NCBI GenBank assembly: GCA_903933395.1
Contig: CAIZKA010000032.1
Span: forward strand, 1 to 14,641
Length of the DNA: 14,641 nt
Source of the DNA: an uncultured beta proteobacterium
GTDB lineage: Bacteria > Pseudomonadota > Gammaproteobacteria > Burkholderiales > Rhodocyclaceae
Direction: 5' to 3'
Shown: in pieces, positions 8,002 through 13,786 of the stretch
Position numbering within the stretch: the first letter of the stretch is position 1
Layout: each line of letters begins with the position of its first letter
Notes under the pieces: generated by a model
Seen by the model: only the letters and a program-made list of their open reading frames with translations
Told to the model about the DNA's origin: nothing
The model's database searches: none
Position numbers and translations under genes: made by a program

Positions 8002-8030
8002 ATTTTATCCCACTTGGGGATACCGCCCGG
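8002..8030 (-). promoter_or_regulatory. Possible promoter with dyad upstream of the EF-G-like gene
   Basis: In the 94-nt gap before the EF-G-like gene the minus strand has TAAAAT (8007-8002), a 5/6 match to a -10 box, about 35 nt before the start codon. It overlaps a dyad, TATCCC-CAAGT-GGGATA (8022-8006), which could be an operator or a hairpin. The expected -35 position (8030-8025) reads CCGGGC and does not match, so this is a weak call: either an activator-dependent promoter or chance. Confidence 0.28.
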
Positions 8031-8061
8031 CGTGTCCGGTCAGTTCCATACCTTGATGGCC

Positions 8062-9960
8062 TCAGCCCAGTGCACGGTCTATGTAGTGCCGCGACACTTT
8101 TGTCTTCGGCACGTTCCCGGAGAACCAGCTGCGTACGTCCTGCTCTAGGCCGATGCCGTGCATGTAGTTGTATAGCGCCTTGTTCAGCGCGATGCCCAGC
8201 GCATCGTGGTCGACCCCGGTGGGATCGATGAAACCGACGTCGTTCTTCGCGAAGCTCACTTCGGGCAGCGGCTTGAGCCTGACGCCGTACTGCTCCGGAT
8301 GCAGGCCGACCGGCGAATGCACGGTGCAGGCAAAACGATGGAAGAATCCGGACTGGATGCAGCCGGCGGCGAATAGCTGGCGCACATATTCGAGCGCGTC
8401 GACGGTGTCCTGCACCGTCTGCGTCGGGAAGCCGTACATCAGGTAGGCATGCACCAGGATGCCCGCGTCGCTGAAGGCATGCGTGACGCGCGCCACCTGT
8501 TCGACCGAGACGCCCTTCTGCATGAGTTTCAACAATCGATCGGAGGCGACCTCGAGGCCGCCCGACACCGCGATGCAGCCGCTGTCGGCCAGTTCGGCAC
8601 AGAGTTCCGAGGTGAAGGACTTTTCGAAGCGGATGTTGCCCCACCAGGAAATCGCCCGGTTGCGTTTCTGCAGTTCCGCGGCCAGTGCCTTGAGAGCCTT
8701 GGGCGGAGCCGCCTCATCGACGAAATGAAAGCCCGTCTGTCCGGTCTCGGCGATGATGGTCTCGATGCGATCGACCATGGTCGTCGCGGCGATCGCCTCG
8801 TAGCGCGAGATGTAGTCGAGTGAGACATCGCAGAAGCTGCATTTCTTCCAGTAGCAGCCGTGGGCCACGGTCAGCTTGTTCCAGCGCGCATCGGACCACA
8901 GGCGGTGCATGGGGTTGAGCATGTCCAGGAGCGACAGGTAGCGGTCCAGCGGCAGGCCGTCCCAGGTCGGCGTACCGGCGTCGGCGAAGGGAATGTCCGG
9001 CTCTTTGGCGTCGACGTAGCGCACGCCGTTTTCATCGCGCAGAAAAGTGCGCAGCAGGCGATCCTGCGGCCGCTCGTGGTTCAGATGTTCCAGCAGGGCA
9101 AGGAGCGGACGCTCGCCGTCGTCCAGCGTGACGTAGTCGAAGTAGTCGAAGACGCGCGGCTCCGTCAGTCCGCGCAACTCGGTGTTGACGAAGCCGCCGC
9201 CGAGCACGGTGACGATGGCCGGATACTGCGCCTTGATCGCCTGCGCTATCCGGAAGGCGCCATAAACGTTGCCGGGGAAGGGGGCCGAGACCAGCACCAC
9301 GTCCGGCGCATGGCGCCGCACGGCATCCAGCGTCAATTCGCGCAGCGTGCTGCCGACCAGGTTCTCGTTCGCCGCCAGCGCCAGCGCCAGCGGCTCGAAA
9401 CTGGCCTGGCTCTGCGCCAGCGATTCGGCATAGCGCACGAACTCGAAGCGCGCATCGACCGCCTCGCGCAGCACGTCGGCGACATCGTCGAGGTAGAGCG
9501 TGGCGAAATGCCGCGCACGGTCCGTGACCCCCAGCGCGCCGAAGGCCCAGGCCAGCGGATCACCGCCCTCGTCATCGATGTAGGCCTCGAGCGGCTCAAA
9601 ACGCGGCCCTTCGGGGAGGAAGTTGCGCCTGGCGATGCGATGCGCGATGGAGGGGTCGCGCCCCTGGAGGAAGGCCACCGCCGCTTCGATGGTCGCCAGG
9701 TAGCGCTCGAAATGCCGCTCGAAAGCCTGTACCCGCGGCGTGCGCTGCTTCGCGGGCACGGCCTGGATGCGCTCGCGCAAAGCGCGCAGTCCGTCGGGCG
9801 AAAACAGGCGCAGCACCAACGCCAGGGCCAGATCCTCCTGCACCGCCGCGAAACCGCGCGAACGCAGGAAGCCGGTCAGGTAAGCCGTCGACGGATAGGG
9901 CGTGTTCAGCTGCGTCATCGGCGGGATGACGGAGAGGATTTTCAGCGGGCGGGCTGGCAT
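8062..9960 (-). CDS. Cobalamin-binding-type radical SAM protein, function unknown
   Basis: 632 residues from the chosen start. It begins PLKILSVIPPMTQLNTPYPSTAYLTG, typical of the N-terminal edge of B12-binding radical SAM proteins. A Rossmann-like B12 domain with DVVLVSAPFPGNVYGAFRIAQAI and VTVLGGGFVNTE precedes the radical SAM barrel. The Fe-S motif is C369-YWKK-C374-SF-C377, a CX4CX2C spacing instead of the usual CX3CX2C. Downstream barrel motifs are visible: FHFVDEAAPP, WWGNIRFEKSF, GGLEVASDRLLKLMQKGV and AYLMYGFPTQT. Substrate and product are unknown; such enzymes do methylations, ring contractions or RiPP and cofactor maturation. No precursor-peptide gene is obvious nearby. Starts: ATG 9960 fits the domain edge; ATG 10008 and TTG 10044 are possible, and none has a clear ribosome site. 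The gene lies between the FBPase homologue and the EF-G-like gene on the same strand. Confidence 0.85.
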   Translation of the reverse strand: MPARPLKILSVIPPMTQLNTPYPSTAYLTGFLRSRGFAAVQEDLALALVLRLFSPDGLRALRERIQAVPAKQRTPRVQAFERHFERYLATIEAAVAFLQGRDPSIAHRIARRNFLPEGPRFEPLEAYIDDEGGDPLAWAFGALGVTDRARHFATLYLDDVADVLREAVDARFEFVRYAESLAQSQASFEPLALALAANENLVGSTLRELTLDAVRRHAPDVVLVSAPFPGNVYGAFRIAQAIKAQYPAIVTVLGGGFVNTELRGLTEPRVFDYFDYVTLDDGERPLLALLEHLNHERPQDRLLRTFLRDENGVRYVDAKEPDIPFADAGTPTWDGLPLDRYLSLLDMLNPMHRLWSDARWNKLTVAHGCYWKKCSFCDVSLDYISRYEAIAATTMVDRIETIIAETGQTGFHFVDEAAPPKALKALAAELQKRNRAISWWGNIRFEKSFTSELCAELADSGCIAVSGGLEVASDRLLKLMQKGVSVEQVARVTHAFSDAGILVHAYLMYGFPTQTVQDTVDALEYVRQLFAAGCIQSGFFHRFACTVHSPVGLHPEQYGVRLKPLPEVSFAKNDVGFIDPTGVDHDALGIALNKALYNYMHGIGLEQDVRSWFSGNVPKTKVSRHYIDRALG

Positions 9961-10025
9961 GGCAATCTGAGTCTGAACATGGCCCAATGATAGTGGCTTC
10001 GCCGGCATGAGCCGCGCGTCGCCCG

Positions 10026-10042
10026 GCCGGTTTGTTGCCGGC
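10026..10042 (-). other. G+C hairpin just after the FBPase-homologue stop
   Basis: Minus-strand GCCGG-CAACAAA-CCGGC forms a perfect 5-bp stem about 5 nt after the stop codon. It partly overlaps the perfect 10-bp palindrome TTGCCGGCAA (10035-10044). There is no T-run after it, so it is at best a weak or factor-assisted terminator. Its presence argues against the far-upstream TTG (10044) as the start of the radical SAM gene. Confidence 0.3.
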
Positions 10043-10047
10043 AAGGT

Positions 10048-11100
10048 CTATTCGTTGCGGAACAGGGAACGGTTGCCGAACAGCGGCAGGTCGTAGTTGT
10101 TCGAATCGCGGCCTTCGACATACTCCTGGTGATAGCCATGAATCAGGTCGACCTCGCTCCTCGAACCGAATATCAGCGGCGTGCGCTGCTGCAGGTCGGC
10201 CGGCTCTATGTCGAGGACGCGACGCCGTCCGGTGATGGCGCCGCCGCCGGCCTGTTCCATGATGAAGGCAATGGGATTGGCCTCGTGTAACAGCCCCAGC
10301 CGGCCGCTGGTTTCGCGGGTCTTGTCGTCAACGGGGTAGAGGAACACGCCGCCCCTGACCAGCACGCGATAGGCTTCGGCGATCAGCGACGATACCCAGC
10401 GCATGCCGAAATCGCGCGCCCGCGGCCCGGTCTTGCCGGCCAGGCATTCCTTCACGTAGCGCCGCACCGGCGGCTCCCAGAAGCGTTCGTTCGAGGCGTT
10501 GATGGCGAAGGTGGCGGCATTGTCCGGAATCACCACTTTCGGATGGGTGAGGATGAACTCGCCTATCTCGCTGTCAAGCATGAAGACGTTGACGCCGTTG
10601 CCGGTGGTCAGCACCAGCCGCGTCGAAGCGCCATAGAGCACGAAGCCCGCCGCGACCATCTCGTTCCCGGGCTGGAGAAAATCCCTCGAGGTGACTTTGC
10701 GACGGCCGACGGGAGCACGCAGGATTGAAAAAATGGTACCGGACATGAAGTTGATGTCGAGGTTGCCGGAACCGTTGAGCGGATCGAATGCCAGCAGGTA
10801 TTTGCCGCGCGGATACTTGGCGGGAATCGGCGTCATGCCGTCGACGGATTTGGAACTCATGCCCGCCAGACGTCCGGTCCAGATCGTCGATTTGATCATC
10901 GAGTCACTGGCCGCGCGTTCCAGATAGATCGCCGGATCCGCCGCGTCGGCGCCGAGCCCGCCGCGGGAAACCAGATGCGAGATGGTCTTGCAGGCGGTGA
11001 CGATGTCGCTGAGCAGAACCGAGAAATCGCCGGTGGCGCCCTTGGCGCTGCGCTGGTCCTCGATGATGAATTGCGTCAATGTAATGCGTTCCCGGATCAT
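10048..11100 (-). CDS. fbp: Class I fructose-1,6-bisphosphatase homologue with degraded metal site
   Basis: 350 residues, clearly class I FBPase by ITLTQFIIEDQR (6-17), PIPAKYPRGKYLLAFDPL (91-108), GTIFSILRAP (121-130), RFWEPPVRRY (206-215), RGGVFLYP (249-256) and EANPIAFIMEQAGG (273-286). The family dephosphorylates fructose-1,6-bisphosphate in gluconeogenesis or the Calvin cycle. Key catalytic positions differ. The two Glu of the SEE motif (pig Glu97/Glu98) are K84 and S85. DPLDGSSN is DPLNGSGN, so the metal ligand Asp121 is N109 and Ser124 is G112. The NVQGE-QKKLDV loop is about nine residues shorter and unrecognisable. D106 and E273 are kept, as are most sugar-phosphate residues. The frame is intact, so it is not a decayed gene, but it may be inactive as a phosphatase or have changed chemistry. 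ATG 11100 has AAGGGG seven bases upstream, 4 nt after the SRAP stop. Confidence 0.9.
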   Translation of the reverse strand: MIRERITLTQFIIEDQRSAKGATGDFSVLLSDIVTACKTISHLVSRGGLGADAADPAIYLERAASDSMIKSTIWTGRLAGMSSKSVDGMTPIPAKYPRGKYLLAFDPLNGSGNLDINFMSGTIFSILRAPVGRRKVTSRDFLQPGNEMVAAGFVLYGASTRLVLTTGNGVNVFMLDSEIGEFILTHPKVVIPDNAATFAINASNERFWEPPVRRYVKECLAGKTGPRARDFGMRWVSSLIAEAYRVLVRGGVFLYPVDDKTRETSGRLGLLHEANPIAFIMEQAGGGAITGRRRVLDIEPADLQQRTPLIFGSRSEVDLIHGYHQEYVEGRDSNNYDLPLFGNRSLFRNE

Positions 11101-11104
11101 GTCC

Positions 11105-11809
11105 TCACCCCTTCTTGTCCGTTGGCTGCTCCGTGCGATCGATCAGGTCAGGCCCTTCATTCCTGGCATTGCTGACCCGACGGCTGACCGGATAGGCGAC
11201 CATACCCTCTGCCGGCGCCGGCAGCAAGAACCGGCTCAGCCCAGCGGGATCCCGACAGGCCGGATCGAGCCAGGCGTCGAACTGCCCAGGCGCCAGAAAT
11301 ACCGGCATGCGATCGTGGATCGGCGCCATCACCTCGTTCGGCGTCGTGGTGATGACGCAGGCAGACACGATGTCCGTGCCGTCCGGTGACTTCCACGCCG
11401 CGAGCAGGCCGGCCATGGCGAAGAACCCGCCATCATTGGCCGGGCGGATGTACCACGGCTGATTGCCTGCCTTGCCGTCTTCGCTCACCGCCTGCCATTC
11501 GTAGAATCCGTTGGCGGGAATCAGGCACCGGTGGCGCTCGAAGCCGGCTTTGAAGGACGGCTTCTCCGCCACGGTTTCGGCGCGTGCATTGTTGAGCTTG
11601 AGGCCGATCGCCGGATCCTTAGCCCAGCGCGGAATCAGGCCCCAGCGCACCGACTGTCCGACCCGTCCCACCTCCGGCCGCTGCCGGACCACCAGGATGT
11701 CGCTTTGCGGCGCGATGTTGTAGCGCGGCTCCCATGCCGCGCAATCACGCAGGGCGAAATATTCCGTGAGCCGGGATTGGGGACCGTAGAGAACATAGCG
11801 TCCGCACAT
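11105..11809 (-). CDS. yedK: SRAP-domain abasic-site crosslinking protein (YedK/HMCES family)
   Basis: 234 residues, full SRAP domain. The family covalently traps abasic sites in single-stranded DNA through the N-terminal Cys, shielding them during replication. All known active-site residues are visible: C2 (MCGRY, exposed after Met removal), N74 and R76 (NNARAET), E104 (ANGFYEW) and H165 (IHDRMPV). WGLIPRWAKD (57-66) is also typical. The start must be the ATG at 11809, since Cys has to follow the initiator Met. The open frame runs 28 codons further up, but those codons come from the duplicated glmS tail and insertion core, read in another frame. No strong ribosome site is visible. It lies 10 nt after the displaced glmS stop and 4 nt before the FBPase homologue, so it is probably co-transcribed with both. 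Confidence 0.93.
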   Translation of the reverse strand: MCGRYVLYGPQSRLTEYFALRDCAAWEPRYNIAPQSDILVVRQRPEVGRVGQSVRWGLIPRWAKDPAIGLKLNNARAETVAEKPSFKAGFERHRCLIPANGFYEWQAVSEDGKAGNQPWYIRPANDGGFFAMAGLLAAWKSPDGTDIVSACVITTTPNEVMAPIHDRMPVFLAPGQFDAWLDPACRDPAGLSRFLLPAPAEGMVAYPVSRRVSNARNEGPDLIDRTEQPTDKKG

Positions 11810-11819
11810 GGCGAACCGA

Positions 11820-11957
11820 CTATTCCACCGTAACGCTCTTGGCCAGATTGCGCGGCTTGTAGTTGCGGCCGCTCGCCGATGAGACCGGCTCACTTAACCG
11901 GCTGCGCCGGTTAGCCTTCACTGCAAACCGCGGGTCGAAACCCGTTCCGGATTTCAT
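11820..11957 (-). CDS. Possible 45-aa ORF spanning the insertion core and displaced glmS tail
   Basis: An ATG overlapping the glmS stop (ATGA) opens a 45-residue frame: MKSGTGFDPRFAVKANRR and so on, ending KPRNLAKSVTVE and TAG. The last 12 residues are identical to the GlmS C-terminus because they come from the second copy of the 39-bp repeat, read in the glmS frame. The first 33 residues come from the 95-bp core and are basic and Ser/Arg-rich, with no domain or signal I recognise. The ribosome site is poor (GGTGGA ends right at the ATG). It may be a chance frame created by the insertion, or a short peptide translated by coupling to glmS. Confidence 0.25.
   Translation of the reverse strand: MKSGTGFDPRFAVKANRRSRLSEPVSSASGRNYKPRNLAKSVTVE
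11822..11860 (-). repeat. 39-bp direct repeat, displaced copy of the glmS 3' end
   Basis: Identical over 39 bases to 11956-11994. In the glmS frame it encodes KPRNLAKSVTVE followed by TAG at 11822-11820. It stands 10 nt before the SRAP start, a normal operon spacing, so this copy is probably the original glmS end and was pushed away by the segment inserted between the copies. Identity stops abruptly on both sides. Confidence 0.85.
11895..11913 (-). repeat. 8-bp perfect inverted repeat in the insertion core
   Basis: TAACCGGC-(3)-GCCGGTTA: a perfect 8-bp stem with a 3-nt loop, 41 nt after the glmS stop. No T-run follows on the minus strand, so terminator function is uncertain. It may be a structural part of a mobile or repeated element. 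Confidence 0.6.
11931..11944 (-). repeat. UUCG-tetraloop hairpin after glmS
   Basis: On the minus strand CGGGT-TTCG-ACCCG forms a perfect 5-bp stem with a UUCG loop, beginning 10 nt after the glmS stop. It could stabilise the glmS mRNA 3' end or act as a weak terminator together with the next hairpin. No T-tract follows. Confidence 0.5.
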
Positions 11958-13783
11958 TCCACCGTAACGCTCTTGGCCAGATTGCGCGGCTTGTCGACGT
12001 CCGTTCCCTTCACCAGCGCCACGTGATAGGACAGCAACTGCAGCGGGACAACGTGAAGCACCGGTGACAGCAGGCCGTAATGCTCGGGCAGGCGCAGCAC
12101 ATGCACGCCGGGTTCCTCGTCCACCGCCGAATCCGCATCGGCAAAGACGTAAAGTTCGCCGCCGCGTGCGGCGACTTCCTTGAGGTTGGACTTGAGCTTT
12201 TCCAGCAGGGCGTCATTGGGCGCGATGCTGATCACCGGCATGTCCTCGTCGACCAGCGCCAGCGGGCCGTGCTTGAGCTCGCCGGCCGGATAGCCTTCTG
12301 CATGGATGTAGGAGATTTCCTTGAGCTTCAGAGCGCCTTCCAGCGCGATCGGATAGTGGTGGCCACGGCCGAGAAACAGCGCATGTTGCTTGTCGGCGAA
12401 ACGTTTTGCCCAGACCTTGATCGCGGGTTCGAGGGCCAGCACCTTCTGCACGGCCACCGGCAGGTGGCGCAGCGCTGTCAGGTACCCGGCTTCCTGTTCG
12501 GGAGTCAGGCGCCCGGCCTGCTTGGCCAGCGTCACCGCCAACAGGAACAGGGCCGCCAACTGGGTGGTAAAGGCCTTGGTCGAAGCGACGCCAATCTCTG
12601 GCCCGGCACGGGTCAGGAAGCGCAGCGCGCATTCGCGCACGATGGCCGATTCTGCGACGTTGCAGATCGCCAGCGTGCGGCCCATGCCCAGCGCCCGGGC
12701 ATGCTTGACCGAGGCCAACGTATCGGCCGTTTCGCCGGATTGCGAAATCGCCACCACGAGTTGTTCGGGGTCCGGCACCGAAACGCGGTAGCGATACTCG
12801 CTGGCGATTTCGACGCTGCAGGGAATGCCTGCCAGTTGCTCGATCCAGTAGCGCGCGACGAGGCCGGAGTGATAACTGGTGCCGCAGGCCAGGATCAGCA
12901 CCGAGCTCGCGCCGGCCAGCATCTCCGGCGCGGCGACGCCGAACAGGTTGGGGCTCAGGGTTTGCGCGCCGCCGATCATTTCCAGCGTGGCCGCCAGTGC
13001 CTGCGGCTGCTCGAAAATCTCCTTCTGCATGTAGTGCGTGTAGTCGCCGAGTTCGACGTCGTCGGCCGAGAGCGTGCTTTCATGCACCGGGCGGTCCGCA
13101 GGCACATTAGCCGCCGTGCCGTCAGCGCCGACTATTCGCACGCCGTCACGCCGCAGTTCGGCGACATCACCGTCCTCGAGATAGATCATGCGCCGCGTCA
13201 CCTGCAGCAGGGCCGAGGCGTCCGACGCAGCGTAATTGCCGTCCTCGCCCAGACCAAGCAGCAGCGGAGCGCCATGGCGGGCAAGGACGATGCGATCGTC
13301 CCATTCCTGCAGCACGGCGATGGCATAGGCGCCGACCAGGCGCGCGGTTGCCAGGCGCACGGCCTCGAACAGGTCGGGCGTCGACTTGAGCGTTTGCCGG
13401 ATCAGATGGGCGATGACCTCGGTGTCGGTATCCGAAGTGAACACGTAGCCGTCCGCCGTGAGCTCCTGCTTCAGCTCGGCGTAGTTTTCGATGATGCCGT
13501 TATGCACCACGGCGACGCCGGCGGAAACATGCGGATGCGCGTTGCGCTCGGAAGGCACGCCGTGCGTGGCCCAGCGCGTATGGGCGATGCCGTGGTGGGC
13601 GACCTGCCCCTCTGCCTGCTCGGCGAGTTCGGCCACGCGGCCGACGCTGCGCAGCCGGGTCAGGGTCGGGTTTAGCAGCGCCAGGCCGGCCGAATCGTAG
13701 CCGCGATACTCCAGCTTCATCAGGCCTTCGATCAGCACCGGAACGATGTTGCGCGCGGCAACGGCTGCGACGATGCCGCACAT
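11954..13783 (-). CDS. glmS: Glutamine-fructose-6-phosphate aminotransferase (isomerizing), GlmS
   Basis: 609 residues, the normal family length. It makes glucosamine-6-phosphate from fructose-6-phosphate and glutamine, the first step to UDP-GlcNAc for peptidoglycan and LPS. The N-terminal glutaminase domain starts MCGIV with the catalytic Cys2 (exposed after Met removal), then LEYRGYDSAG (24-33), HTRWATHG (68-75) and HNGIIENY (94-101). Two SIS domains follow, with ACGTSYHSG, SQSGETADT, GRGHHYPIALEGALKLKEISYIHAE-type motifs and the C-terminal KPRNLAKSVTVE loop that closes the sugar site. ATG 13783 has AAGGA seven bases upstream and follows the glmU stop by 3 nt, the usual glmUS operon. The 155 or so bases after glmU hold no glmS ribozyme; that control is a Gram-positive feature. 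The C-terminal codons lie inside a 39-bp repeat, so the end may have been rebuilt by recombination. Confidence 0.98.
   Translation of the reverse strand: MCGIVAAVAARNIVPVLIEGLMKLEYRGYDSAGLALLNPTLTRLRSVGRVAELAEQAEGQVAHHGIAHTRWATHGVPSERNAHPHVSAGVAVVHNGIIENYAELKQELTADGYVFTSDTDTEVIAHLIRQTLKSTPDLFEAVRLATARLVGAYAIAVLQEWDDRIVLARHGAPLLLGLGEDGNYAASDASALLQVTRRMIYLEDGDVAELRRDGVRIVGADGTAANVPADRPVHESTLSADDVELGDYTHYMQKEIFEQPQALAATLEMIGGAQTLSPNLFGVAAPEMLAGASSVLILACGTSYHSGLVARYWIEQLAGIPCSVEIASEYRYRVSVPDPEQLVVAISQSGETADTLASVKHARALGMGRTLAICNVAESAIVRECALRFLTRAGPEIGVASTKAFTTQLAALFLLAVTLAKQAGRLTPEQEAGYLTALRHLPVAVQKVLALEPAIKVWAKRFADKQHALFLGRGHHYPIALEGALKLKEISYIHAEGYPAGELKHGPLALVDEDMPVISIAPNDALLEKLKSNLKEVAARGGELYVFADADSAVDEEPGVHVLRLPEHYGLLSPVLHVVPLQLLSYHVALVKGTDVDKPRNLAKSVTVE
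11956..11994 (-). repeat. 39-bp direct repeat, copy within the functional glmS 3' end
   Basis: The same 39 bases as 11822-11860, here forming the last 12 codons of the intact glmS and the first bases of its TGA stop. The two copies differ in the base just beyond each end, so one copy ends in TGA and the other in TAG. Confidence 0.85.
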
Positions 13784-13786
13784 GGT

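Larger units (their letters stand above)
11861..11955 (-). other. 95-bp core between the two glmS-tail repeats
   Basis: Segment lying between the two 39-bp copies. It holds two hairpins (11931-11944 and 11895-11913, read on the minus strand) and most of a 45-codon frame. There is no integrase or transposase, and no terminal inverted repeat of an insertion sequence that I can see. It could be a short non-autonomous element, the remnant of a larger element integrated at glmS, or an intergenic repeat unit. Confidence 0.5.

Noticed and set aside
9961..10044. TTG start at 10044 for the radical SAM gene
   Set aside because: Rare start with no ribosome site, overlapping a hairpin; the domain begins at the ATG at 9960. 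The ATG at 10008 remains possible.
11810..11893. 28-codon N-terminal extension of the SRAP protein
   Set aside because: SRAP chemistry needs Cys at position 2, given by the ATG at 11809. The extension is the glmS-tail repeat and insertion core read out of frame.
11895..11914. Integron attC-like site (GTTAAGT next to an inverted repeat)
   Set aside because: One end fits GTTRRRY, but the partner has a mismatch to RYYYAAC and the whole palindrome is far shorter than any attC; no integrase or cassette is nearby.
11921..11950. tRNA-like T-arm (CGGGTCGAAACCCG)
   Set aside because: The stem and loop sizes do not fit a T-arm, and no acceptor, D or anticodon arms can be drawn around it.
11861..11955. 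Tn7-type insertion at the glmS attachment site
   Set aside because: No tns genes, no Tn7 end repeats, and the duplication is 39 bp inside the coding end instead of 5 bp past the stop.
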